This document shows positions 21,832-31,750 of a stretch of DNA of 64,000 bases, one piece after another. This DNA is from Salminus brasiliensis (taxonomy: Eukaryota; Chordata; Actinopteri; Characiformes; Bryconidae). The translations under genes and the position numbers were made by a program. Each line of letters begins with the position of its first letter. The first letter of the stretch is position 1. The stretch is taken from the NCBI RefSeq assembly GCF_030463535.1, contig NC_132881.1, forward strand, positions 9,904,526 through 9,968,525. The letters are read 5' to 3'. The notes under the pieces are model-generated. The model did not search any database, was not told the DNA's origin, and saw nothing but the letters and a program-made list of their open reading frames with translations.

Positions 21832-22125
21832 TTAAATTGCATCAACAGTGAAATTATTTTCAACACTTAAAACACACATTTCAGGCACAGTCACTTCATT
21901 AACTGGCTTTCGAGAGGACTTGCATACTCTTGAGAAGTGTCCCAATTTTCCACATGACTTGCATTTAGAGTTTGTTGCAGGGCACGACTTGTCATTTGCT
22001 TTGTGCTCAGCAGCACCACGCCGGTAGCATGACCTCGCACCATCAGTTTTACGAGCAGGTTTTTGTTTTGGGTTACGTGCCTTCTTTTGCACTTGCACAG
22101 CAGCAACGGGCTTTGTATCAGTCAC
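21832..22125 (-). pseudogene. gypsy Gag zinc-knuckle (nucleocapsid) part
   Basis: 97 codons rich in Lys and Arg. One complete CCHC knuckle is visible, C-x2-C-x4-H-x4-C (CKSCGKLGHFSRVC). An earlier knuckle has lost its second cysteine (CYRRG). The segment is separated by a frameshift near 22127 from the preceding Gag part. Confidence 0.85.
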
Positions 22126-22242
22126 AGAAATCGCTAACAGCTATAGCGGCTTCAGTACGCCTGGCTACATCCAGAGTTTTATCCAGTGTCAAACCTTCTT
22201 CCATTAAAAGTCTTTCACGGATGCGGGAACTGTTTGTTTTCT

Positions 22243-22719
22243 CTACAATTTGATCCCGAAGCATCTCATCCTCCATAGCTCCAAACTGACATTTTTTACC
22301 AGTTCACGCAATGCTGCGACATAGTGATCAATTGACTCACCTACAGCTTGTGCTCTTTGCCTAAAGCGGTATCTTTCTGCGACAATGTTTAGTTTTGGAC
22401 TGAAGTGCTTCTCCAAAGCCTTTACTGAGCCCTCATAGTCATCTTTTTCGAGTGGTAAGGTGCTGTAGATTCGGTTACCCTCCGTTCCCAAGCAGTGAAT
22501 AAGCAAGGCTCTCTTCCTCTCGGCAGGAAACTCGCCTCCCCCGACAGCAAGCAGATAGTTATCGAATAGCATTTTCCAAGTAGCAAATGGAATTGTCGGG
22601 TTGCCTGGGCAGTCCAGGAACACAGCAGGAGGTTGCAAGGAGAGCAGAGCCATGTCTGTATCTTCACTCCTTCTCTCGTCGCCACTTTGTTGTGTTGCTT
22701 GTCGTTCAGAGTCAGACAT
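22243..22719 (-). pseudogene. gypsy Gag N-terminal/capsid part
   Basis: Gag-like sequence with a PPxxFLxxPGxPxIPFxxW-type opening and a capsid-like helical region rich in W, F and Y. Two starts are possible: M at 22653, or M at 22719 inside the LTR. From 22719 the frame runs through the LTR end and the primer-binding site without a stop. The frame is lost near 22295, at an A-run on the minus strand, and resumes in another frame. Confidence 0.8.
22670..22684 (-). other. Candidate primer-binding site
   Basis: TGGCGACGAG on the minus strand starts 3 nt after the 5' LTR. TGG is expected to pair with a tRNA 3' CCA. The first seven bases match the 3' end of tRNA-Arg(UCU) (GTCG plus CCA), but the match does not extend further, so the primer is not settled. 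Confidence 0.5.
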
Positions 22720-22891
22720 TAACCACACACGATTATGGAACAGAGAGCTTACTATTTTGTTTATTCTTCTCCTCCTTTCCTCTCTTCTTTCTCTTACCTC
22801 AAACAGTCCACTAGTGCCCCCCAGTGTCCTAAATCCATAACAACGAATTTGTTTAATATATGCATTAAACACATTGCATATGGACACAACA
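22688..22891 (-). repeat. 5' LTR of gypsy element
   Basis: 204 bp, about 98% identical by eye to 18932-19136. AATAAA on the minus strand is at 22760-22765. The sequence outside it (from 22892) is not tRNA-array sequence, unlike the other flank. Confidence 0.92.
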
Positions 22892-23015
22892 AAGTTACAG
22901 CAGCTTCAAGAAAAATGACATTCACTGGCCTGATGGTGGCGTTACAACAAAGCATTAAGCGTTTTTTATTCAATAGCATCTGGTCTGTAGCATCTGTGTC
23001 CTACACACAAAATTC

Positions 23016-23025
23016 TTTTTTTTTT

Positions 23026-23056
<31 letters not shown>

Positions 23057-23057
23057 G
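23016..23057. repeat. T20G22 homopolymer tract
   Basis: Twenty T followed directly by twenty-two G. The G run could form quadruplex structures. Such tracts are also frequent sites of length error in assemblies. Confidence 0.9.
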
Positions 23058-23790
23058 ATAATTCCTTGATCCTTTCTACTTCAAGAATTTTTTTGCCAAT
23101 CCTCACACATCTGGTAGCAAAATACCTGCAATATTTATAATTAATAATAATTATAAGGAATAACTTGTACCTTTTGAACACTTTGACTTTGAACAAGCCC
23201 ATTTTAACAAAATCTGTTCTGCACATTATTTTGAGGGGGTATGTCAAGTTTGGTGGACATTTGTCACAAGAAAGCGAGGCCAATAGTACATAACTCTTAG
23301 AAACCATTCATCCAGTCAACCTGCAATTTTACATGCTGCATCTTTAGCCTGTTCTATAATAGTCTGACCAGAGGACTTGATATGTCAATTATTGTGGTTG
23401 GTATTAGCCAATCACATTCAAGCATACATTTGACATGCTAAACATTCACCAATCAGGGTGCAACTTAAGGGGATTTATCAATGTAGGCATATTCTATTAA
23501 CCAGTGAAGTTGCCAGAAATGCCTTACAATAATGCTGTCATATGCTGTTTCCTATATGTTACATTTACAGATACACCATACATAATCGATACCAATACAT
23601 AAACTTATTGATCGATACACAGTACCGATCCGATACCATTGTTAAATAAATAAACCGTATACCTCACCATGTGGGAGAGATTTAAAGCATCAGGATTGAT
23701 GTAAACATTATCTCACTAACTTTGTAAAATAGTTATAAATGTATTAAACTGCTATTTATTTGTCACTAAAATAAGAAACAATTGTGCAGG
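23058..23790. other. Unassigned spacer
   Basis: AT-rich DNA with no gene that I can recognise. Around 23575-23665 there are repeated 'cgatacc/cgatac' words that resemble a decayed transposon end, but I cannot assign a family. Confidence 0.35.
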
Positions 23791-23791
23791 A

Positions 23792-24377
23792 CCTAAAACT
23801 TAGGCCTACTTGAAGCCATAGCTGACACTCGTGTGACTCCAGTGTTGTGACTGTTTTTTTTTCATGGTAATTCCTACTCCATCCACTATGTGGCAGTATA
23901 TTGGAAGTAGGCCAGGTTACAAGCCAAAAGGGAGGGAACTATGAAGCAGCAAGGTGGTTTAGATGTGGCTCACTTCAGGCCTCACTGTAATGAAGATCCT
24001 TACTGGTGGAACTATAGGTTCTAACACTCACTGTAAGTTTACTATCATTTAATTCTTTCTATATTCAGTCAAGCTTTGTGTATGTTTTATTCATGAGGTT
24101 TTGTGCTGTTCTGTTTTTGCAGAAAGCTTCACTTTTGTCTTGTTTTCTGTTTGTTTGGTTCTCTATTTGCAGTCCTTACAACTAACTTGCTCTTCTTATG
24201 GACATTGGGATAAACTTTACACACAGAAGACAAATGTATCACTCCTGAATTGACTCTCAGCAACTCAAACCAGGGATTTCCATGGTTTAGACTTTCCTCT
24301 CACAAGGAAACACCCAAGATTATAAACTGTTATCAGAAAGAAGGATGTCTGGAATACAAACCACTTTGTGAGAGCTT
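23792..24377 (+). repeat. Direct repeat, copy 1 (exon-like, frame broken)
   Basis: About 586 bp that match 24685-25144, apart from about 130 bp present only here (roughly 23970-24095). It carries the same pyrimidine-rich AG acceptor before 'tccttacaac'. The exon-like frame is broken here by a 2-bp insertion (about 24237-24241), so this is the pseudo-copy of the pair. Confidence 0.8.
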
Positions 24378-24684
24378 GGCACAGCATTCACCTTACAATG
24401 TATTCATTTATTTATAAGTATTTATAGGAGACAGTCACACATGCCAGATTTTGTTCTTTTCAAAGGATACAAAAGTCTTCATATGAGATGTCTATTAACA
24501 GAATGTTTTTTTTTTTTAGTTGAAAATGCAATAAATTTGATGATTGGTTATGTGTATTGATTTGTAATTATCATTATCATTGGGCCTGTTGTGCTGGTTC
24601 TTTAGGTATCATTGGGCCTGTTGTGGTTGGATCTTTAAACCACTTGCCTATTGTCTATTTTCTATATTGGCATAAAAAAAAAAT

Positions 24685-25144
24685 CCTAAAACTTAGGCCT
24701 ACTTGAAGCCATAGCTGACACTCGTTTGACTCCAGTGTTGTGACCTTTTTTCATGGTAATTCCTACTCCATCCACTATGTGGCAGTATATTGGAAGTAGG
24801 CCAGGTTACAAGCCAAAAGGGAGGGAACTATGAAGCAGCAAGGTGGTTTAGATGTGGCTTCATGAGGTTTTGTTCTGTTCTGTTTTTGCAGAAAGATTCA
24901 CTTTTGTCTTGTTTTCTGTTTGTTTGTTTCTCTATTTGCAGTCCTTACAACTAACTTGCTCTTCTTATGGACACTGGGATAGACTTTACACACAGAAGAC
25001 AAATGTAACTCCTGAATTGACTCTCAGTAACTCAAACCAGGGATTTCCATGGTTCAGACTTTCCTTTCACAAGGAAACACCCAGGATTATAAACTGTTAT
25101 CAGAAAGAAGGATGTCTGAAATACAAACCACTTTGTGAGAGCTT
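24685..25144 (+). repeat. Direct repeat, copy 2
   Basis: About 460 bp that match 23792-24377 with a few substitutions. The two copies are separated by about 300 bp of AT-rich DNA. That spacer holds a small internal duplication of 'atcattgggcctgttgtg' near 24580-24627. Confidence 0.8.
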
Positions 25145-25183
25145 TCCAACTCCTATGTTTTGGGTTGGTTCTATGGACTTCAA
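24942..25183 (+). CDS. Candidate 242-bp internal exon of an unrecognised gene
   Basis: An 80-codon open stretch sits between a strong acceptor (long pyrimidine run then TTTGCAG) and a good donor (CAA|GTAAGTA). The frame runs from SLQLTCSSYG to SMDFK. It contains several cysteines (in TCSSYG, NCYQKEGCL and LCES), a WDRLY and a FPWFRLSF block, suggesting a small extracellular-type fold. I do not recognise the family. The open frame also runs upstream to an ATG at 24852 with a hydrophobic stretch, but that stretch is the pyrimidine tract read as protein, so I prefer an internal exon. No certain partner exon was found. Confidence 0.3.
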
Positions 25184-25189
25184 GTAAGT

Positions 25190-26050
25190 ACCGTTAATAA
25201 GAGGGTGAGTACAGACAAAATTTTACCTACCTTCAAGCACTAGTGAGCAGTCCACAAGAAATCTGCAGGTTCTCTTAAGTACTTGTTTTGTAAATTGTGA
25301 TCTGGCTATTCTAAGGGTAGTAGTATATTTCAGATGTCTCTCTACACTACAGCTGATTTTGGATTTATATGCTTTATGGATGTTTAACTGGAACTATATT
25401 ACATTAAAAATGGTTAAAATAGGCAGTGTCACAGTAGTGATTTATTCATTATGAAAATGCACTACATGCATGTTTAGAACCTCTAAAGTGCAAAAAAAAT
25501 CTGTTTGTTGAAGTTAAGGTTTGTCATTGATTTTAATTTCTTCTCTGTTCTTCAGTAGGTTTGTTTGTCTTTAAGTAACACCAGCAGCTCTTTATCTCTG
25601 AGAGTTTTTGATTTCCGCACATTTTGTCTTTTAGCATCAACAGCACCTGTTGCAGGAATTCTGGCTATTCTGATTAAATATCCTTGTCCAAATGGAAAGA
25701 CTGGAAATGTTGAGGAAATATAATGAGTGTAGTTTCTTTGTTCTCCATTGTTTTTTTTTTAGTCATGTTTGAGGTTTTAAGGGATTTGTTTGTGAGTGAG
25801 AGGAGGGGCAAAGTGAATATCTAATGATCCAATATCAAACTAAGTTGACTGAGCTTTCCAAACTCAAGGTTCTCAAACTCAAATGTGCTTGGATTTTAAG
25901 TGACTGTGTTTTTTAGCTCATTAGTAAGACAGCCCGATTAATTTCTGTGAAGTTTCATTTACTAGTGTTTGCAAATGCAGCTTCTCCTAGTCTGAGAAAT
26001 ATGTGGAAATAGTACCACCAGTTAAAGTGATGAAATTGGGTATGATGTCC
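25190..26050. other. Unassigned AT-rich spacer
   Basis: No gene recognised. A TTTTAG acceptor-like site near 25634 is followed by a short open stretch ending at a stop near 25722. Its reading frame does not continue sensibly from the candidate exon at 24942-25183, so I did not call it. Confidence 0.35.
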
Positions 26051-26052
26051 GG

Positions 26053-26175
26053 TCCTCTATCACAGAGAAAGGCTTCACCTCTGCTGCCTGGAACCTGTTG
26101 TGCTCTCCGGAAACATTGAGAAGGTGCTACACCAAGACCTTACCCAGTCACACCAGTCAGGTAAGTGATGGTTTA
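26053..26175 (+). repeat. Short diverged repeat shared with 29437-29515
   Basis: Both sites share a 'gagaaaggct.cacct.tgctgcctg' word and then 'tcaggtaagtgat..tttact'. Each lies next to a LINE fragment, but the LINEs point in opposite directions. It could be a LINE-linked untranslated region or a separate short element. Confidence 0.4.
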
Positions 26176-26179
26176 CTTT

Positions 26180-28060
26180 ATTCAAATCTTTATTCAGTCA
26201 AAAGATTTTTAGTTGCTGGACCAGGGATAATGGAAAAATCAGCTTATCTAACATTAAGTCTAAATAAAAAGTTTATTTCTAGTGTCTTTTGGACCTAAAA
26301 AGAAAAGTTTTGTTTTGTTACTGTTAAGAAGAAAGAAGTTATGTGACATCCAGAGTTTTATATCCTTTACACAGTCCTCCATTTTCTTTAATCTAAATTT
26401 ATCAACATGTTGGGCTGATATATAGAGCTGTGTGTCATTGGCAATGGCAATGGAAATTATAACTGCCTAGTGGTAACATGTATAATGTAAATAATAGCAG
26501 TCCTAAAATAGAGTATTGTGGAACTCCATATCTTACTTGTGTAATTTGATGATAAATCTTTTATCTTTATAAACTGATGGTGTTCAGTTAGATATGATTT
26601 GAACCACGGTAGGGCTGTTCCTGTGATTCCAACCATTTTCTCTAATCTTTCTAGTAGAATAGTGTGACCTATTGTATCAAAGGCTGCACTGCGGTCTAGT
26701 AGGGCTAATAAAGAATACGTAGCCTTGATCAGAGGCAAGAAAGAGATCTTTGTAATCTTCATTAGGGCTGTCTCTGTGCTATGATGGGGTCTGAATCCAG
26801 ATAGGAATTTCTTATTCATGGATGGACTAGGAGATTTGGTTTCTTAATTAAAGGTTTCATGACTGCTAATTTAAGGGTTCTGGGTACATGCCCTAAGCTA
26901 AGGGATGAATTTACTATTGTTAAAAGAGGTCTGATTAAAATTGGGAGTATTTCGTATAGTATTTTAGAGGGAATTGGGTCAAGTGTACAGGTTGTGCAAT
27001 TTGCTGAGGAAATCTTTTTTTAGTTCTGGCTGTGGAAGTGGGTAGAAGGCTTCCAGCCTTTATTCTACAACCAAGTTATGTTCTAAAGCAGCTATACCAG
27101 GCAATTTTGATTTAAGGTCAAATGTTTGATTTAATAAGGAGTGTTGGATTTGTTGTTTAATGCTTTCTATTTTATTATTAAAATAGTCCATAAAAACATT
27201 ACTGGTTAAAGAAGCTGGAATCTTGGGACACTTGGGTCGTCCGCCATTTTTGCTGTAGTTTCTGCGCTGTTTGTTTTAAGGTACGAGTTTGATCACTGTA
27301 CCACTGTGCGGGCGGAGCCACCTTGTCTACGGTTAATTGAAGGGTATTTTATAGACCGTTTGTTAATCTATCTAGCTATGTTTAATCTAACGGAGTGTAA
27401 GCTAAGGTCGGTAGGTCTGGGAGGTTTTCCGTAAACTGTACAGTGGTCATTGGGTTTTTGCATGCTTTAAAAAGTGGCAAGGGGCCAAATTAACATTTTG
27501 CCTAAGATGTAGCTCATAGGAGATTAGATAATGGTCTGATGTTACTAAGCTTAATGCTAACACCCAGGGTCAGGACTAAATCTAGGGTATGATTACAGTA
27601 ATGTGTGGGTCCAGTTACAGTTATCTAATATCGATGCAAGGGCCTTTGTTAATGGATTGTCTGCTTTTTCAAAATGAATATTAAAGTCTCCTACTATTAT
27701 AACTTTGTTGTTGCACACTGCCAAGTCTGCAGCAAAATCACTCAATTCTTTTAAAAATTCAGAATGTGGTGCTGAAGGCCTACAAATAATAGTGTGAATG
27801 CATTTTTATTTGTGGCTGGATTTGATATATTAATGTAGAGAATCTCAAACAAAGTGAATTTGATACAGTGTTTTTGAATATCAAGCGTTTTCTGGTAGAT
27901 TATGCATACTCCACCTCCTCTGCCTGATAATCTAGGGCTATGTACATATAACCTGCGGGGGTGGCTTCATTTAGTGCTAAATATTGATCAGGTCTAATAC
28001 AGGTTTTCAGACATCTGTAGTAGAGATGTATTCATTCTCCATCTACCTCTTCTAAGCCTG
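26180..28060 (-). pseudogene. CR1/L2/Rex-like LINE, endonuclease plus RT, decayed
   Basis: Endonuclease words occur near 27960-28000 (LNEATPAGY-like) and 27671-27705 (VIIVGDFNIHF). The RT lies in a 120-codon stretch at 26457-26819 with GFRPHHSTETAL, then LLALLDRSAAFDTI, where the conserved catalytic aspartate sits. Downstream is LLNSNKTKLLFLGPKDTR near 26290-26340. Many frameshifts and stops separate these parts. Orientation is minus throughout. Confidence 0.8.
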
Positions 28061-28089
28061 TCTGAATGTATATTCACACAAAGCTAAAC

Positions 28090-28560
28090 AGGTGCATGGT
28101 CCGACAGGGAAATAGCGTTGATAGTGCTATCAGTGATATTATTGGTTAGACTCTGGGAGATTAAAATCAAGGTCAAGTCTTGGGTAGGAATTATGGCAAT
28201 GGTAGTAAAATGTGCATTCCTGGTTTCTAGGATTGAATCAGGTCATTGTCCACCATCAGCATGTGAATGGCAGCTCTATCCTTCGGCGTTGAGGTACCTG
28301 ATTATTTACTTTTATCTAATATCCCATTTAAGACCTAATTGAAGTCTCCTGCCAAAAGCATTTTTCCTTGGGCATTTCCCAATTTATTAACTCCATGAAA
28401 GAAAGATGGGTCCTCCATGTTAGGAGCATAGATATTACACAGTGTTATTTACCCCCCCCCCCCCCAATTTATATTGGCTTCTATATAAATAACTCTACCA
28501 TTACTATCCTTATACTCTCTCAGCAAAGTTCAACCTCCTATGGACCAAAATAAGAACTCC
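28090..28560 (-). pseudogene. L1/Tx1-like LINE endonuclease fragment
   Basis: Minus-strand reading in pieces gives an 'RVIYIEANI' stretch near 28470-28500, 'NIYAPNMEDPSFF' near 28390-28440 and 'GKMLLAGDFN' near 28335-28370, typical of the APE endonuclease of L1/Tx1 LINEs. A C14 run (28452-28465) interrupts it. Same general family as the fragment at 600-1210. Confidence 0.6.
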
Positions 28561-28564
28561 ATAA

Positions 28565-29400
28565 GAACTATTAATATTCCAGGAACATTAACATTAGCAC
28601 TATTTGCCATTCATATGATAAGATAACAAAACTGAAATAAAAGATTGGCATAGCAATCGTTCCATGCCATCTGACCTTCCTAATTTCAAAATATAGGCTA
28701 CTGCTTTTGTACCAGTGAACATTATTAGGATACCTGTAATTCTAAATAGAACCAGCATAGCCAAACAGGCCAACAAAAATCTTTTCTCCACAGCAGAGGA
28801 GAGAACATGAACAGAAAAATGTCTCCAGTAGCCAGCTGAGGATTCTCTTCTTGTTAAATTCATGTCCACAAAACTAACAACAAAGAGAAAAAAGGAAGAA
28901 AAAAAAGAAACTAACTTCTGTTTACTTTCGAGGAATATGGTGGCCATGGAGAGGCACTGGGAGCATCAGCATGACCAGGGCCAGCCCAAGACTTTATGGG
29001 GCCCTAAGCAGATTTTCATTTGGGGCCCCCATACCACTACCTTAGCACCAGATGCTTCATCATTCCGTATGCTGCACTGTGTGTATTGTACCCATTAGCA
29101 TTATTTGTAATTAGCTTACATCGTACACAAAAATGTTCTAATTAATTTTTACTTTTAAATACAGAGTGATGTATACATGTTCAGTATCATTAGCAGACAA
29201 GACACTGCATTTACAGTAAACAAGTTAATGAGATTTTTCTTAATTTTTTCTTCAACAGATGTAGAAAAGTGTGAGAAAGGCACCTATTATTAATATCGGG
29301 CCCAAAGAGTAATGCTGCGGTACCTGTGGCCTGGAAGACCTCTAGTACACTAAATTCCAGACACCGTTTGGAAGAAAACAGACGACAGGATCGAGGAAGC
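28565..29400. other. Unassigned mixed repeats
   Basis: No gene recognised. A segment near 28975-29045 rich in 'ggccc' words looks like a common fish interspersed repeat, but I cannot name it. The open frames on either strand here show no domain. Confidence 0.35.
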
Positions 29401-29436
29401 AAGCCATTCAGCTGACTCTTCGCGCAGGTTTGACAT

Positions 29437-29515
29437 TCTGTCCTCTACCACCGAGAAAGGCTACACCTGTGCTGCCTGAGATCTGTCAGGTAAGTGATTA
29501 TTTACTATATTCAAA
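29437..29515 (+). repeat. Short diverged repeat shared with 26053-26175
   Basis: Shares the 'gagaaaggct.cacct.tgctgcctg' word and the 'tcaggtaagtgat' donor-like word with 26053-26175, in the same orientation. Confidence 0.4.
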
Positions 29516-29814
29516 CCATTTGTTCTTCCCTTTCTCTGCTTGTATTAAAAAAGTAATATTAGTATCACTTGCTCACATTTAAACAAACCCTGCAGTATCG
29601 AGCATATATTGAGAATAGAAAATTGGTTTTAACAGTCTTGGGGGGAAAAAAGGAAACTTACATATCAATTCTTACCAGTACCAGTAACTTCCACAAATAA
29701 ATTTAAATTTAGACTGTTAAATATACAACCTAAGTCAGGTATGCCAGGCAGATTCTCAACCCCAGATCCCTACTACCTTAACCAGTAATATTTTTATAAT
29801 AAATTTTTTATAAT

Positions 29815-31402
29815 ACAGCCTGTACACTCGACCCAATTCCCTTTAAAATACTGACAGAATTACTCCCAATTATAATCAGACCTCTTTTAACAATAGTAAA
29901 TTCATCCCTTACCTAAGGCCATGTACCCAAATCCCTTTAATTTGCAGTTATAAAACCTTCAATTAAGAAACTAAATCTTGGTCCTGGTGTACTGTCAATT
30001 ACAGACCCATCTCAAGCCTGACATTTCTGTTCAAGATATTAGAAAATGCTGTGCCTCAACAACTCTGCTTATACCAGAGTAAAAATTAAATGTATGAGAA
30101 ATTCCAATCTGGATTCAGACAGCCCAAGTAAAGATTACAAACGATCTCTTTCTTGCCTCTGATCAAGGCTACGTAGCCCTACTCGCCCTCAGTTTAGCCT
30201 TTGACACTATAGATAACACTATTCTCTTTGAAAGATTAGAGAACATGGTTGGAATCACAGAAACAGCCCTATTGTGGTTCAAATCATATCTAAACGAACC
30301 CTATCAGTCCGTATTTCTAAATTACACAGAAGTCCGATATGAAGTTCCACAAAGCTCTATTTAAGGGTATCTATTATTTACATTATAGATGTTACCACAG
30401 GGCAGTTATAAGCAGACAGGATGTTAACTTACAGATGCAAATGACACTGCTCTATATATCAGCCAAACCTGATAGTAACTCTAGATTAAAGAAAATTGAG
30501 GACTGTGTGAAGGATGTACTCTGGATGCCACATGACTTCGTTCTCCTTAACAGTAACAAAACATAGGTTCTCTTTTTAGGTCCAAAAGACACTAGAAGTA
30601 AACTCAGACTAAATGTTAGACTTGGCTGTTTTTTTGCATTGTTTCGGGTCCAGCAGCTACAAATCTTGGTGTCTTATTTAATTCGGATCTATCATTTGAG
30701 CAACATATAGCTAAATAACTAAGACGGCCTACATTGCCAAACTAAGAAATTCCTTCTCTACAGGATGCAGAAAAGCTAGTACACACTGTCGTGGAATTCT
30801 GTCAAGAATCAATAAGGCACACAAGAATATGCATTGAGTAGCAAAGTTTTATTGAGTCTGTTAGCAGTTCGAAACCACAGTGCAGACTGAGGTAAAAACA
30901 ATTGACGTACATATTTATAGTATAGATTAGGGAGTTGAGAAAAGCGAGGGGAAGAGGGTGTGCGTGCCACACCGACATCTGAAGAGATACATTGTTCAGG
31001 TCGCTGTGACCCATAGATCAGAGTGCTGGCGCCTGAGAGGACACATTGTCTGGGTCGAGAGGTTACTAGCAGGTCAAGATAGGCTGTAAATATGTCAGGT
31101 GCACTCTCAATGTAGCTGTAATCTATGCTAGGAAAAACAATAGCGTTTCATGGAAAAAGAAGAGCGATTTAACATGCCGTACAGGCAGTTGCAAGGCCAA
31201 CACATGATTATAGTTAGCACACACTATCACCAGGCTAAGCATGATTACAATAAATGAGTGGATTTTAAATGAGTCTATTATGAATCAACATAAAATTATA
31301 ATGTGGTTATAATATAATTTTCCATAACAACACTTAACCTCACGGTTAGATTATTGCAACACACTTTTGTCAGGCTGTTCCAGCAGGTACCTCAATAAAC
31401 TT
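29815..31402 (+). pseudogene. CR1/L2/Rex-like LINE RT fragment, split by an LTR
   Basis: Plus-strand RT remnants begin with an LDPIPFKILTELLP block near 29828-29870. A degraded 'SLRLALLALSLAFDTI' region lies near 30160-30210, and LLNSNKT at 30540-30565. The reading frame is broken many times. The LINE stops at 30786 and resumes at 31334-31402, either side of the solo LTR. It is cut again at 31403 by a second LTR. Confidence 0.8.
30787..31329 (-). mobile_element. Solo LTR of retroviral type
   Basis: 543 bp, minus strand, starting TGTTATGG and ending CCACGACA, flanked by a 4-bp duplication ACAC (30783-30786 and 31330-31333). A TATA box (CTATAAATA, 30911-30920) is followed by AATAAA at 30848-30853, in the correct U3-R-U5 order. 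No internal coding region remains, so recombination between two LTRs probably removed it. The inserted-into LINE reads continuously across the site. Confidence 0.85.
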
Positions 31403-31708
31403 TGTCGTGGTTCTTCTACTTCTTCTTCAGAGGACTTCTTTTGAATGGAGACTCGTGACCAATGTCTTTCAGTTGTAACAATGAAACATTTTATTCCAAA
31501 CAAAAGTACAGTGTGGAGGGAGTCTGCCAATTCTGGGTGCCCCTCTTCTCTCTCTCCCAGACAAAGGAACACCTTATGTTTTATACCCTTCTATACGTCA
31601 TATGTTGTAAGATTGTTCTCATATGCAGGATGTCTGCATTTCATCCATAAGGAATCATCATTAGCCCCCACCATCTCCTTTCCAAGACTACCCCATGGGC
31701 CTCACTAT
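31403..31708 (-). mobile_element. Second LTR, truncated at the satellite junction
   Basis: Minus-strand LTR with the same CCACGACA terminus as 30787-31329, but otherwise a different sequence. TATAAAAC lies at 31578-31585 and AATAAA at 31490-31495. Its U3 start is not found: sequence passes into the 138-bp array at about 31709. Either the array replaced the U3 end or the array grew inside U3. Confidence 0.65.
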
Positions 31709-31750
31709 ATTCAGTTTCTATACATGTATTGCCTTTTCGTTGTCTTACAG

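Larger units (their letters stand above)
18932..22891 (-). mobile_element. Degenerate Ty3/gypsy LTR retrotransposon
   Basis: A nearly full-length element on the minus strand, with two LTRs of 205 and 204 bp that begin TGTTGTG and end CACAACA. The order is gag, protease, RT, RNase H, integrase, which is the Ty3/gypsy order. The LTRs differ by about four substitutions and one indel (about 2%), so insertion is fairly recent. The coding region has frameshifts in gag and between protease and RT, a stop between RT and RNase H, and loss of the integrase C-terminus. I see no target-site duplication (flanks 'gcgct' and 'aagtt'). Confidence 0.92.

Noticed and set aside
22587-23061. Plus-strand open frames across the 5' LTR and the T/G tract
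   Set aside because: They are antisense shadows of gag and LTR, and one ends in poly-F/poly-G from the homopolymer tract.
25634-25725. Possible downstream exon for the candidate at 24942-25183
   Set aside because: A TTTTAG acceptor and a short open frame exist, but the frame that would follow the 24942-25183 exon ends after about 15 codons, and there is no independent support.
28600-28947. Minus-strand 115-codon open frame
   Set aside because: It has no recognisable domain, lies in repeat-rich DNA, and its N-terminal hydrophobic stretch comes from an A/G-rich low-complexity run.
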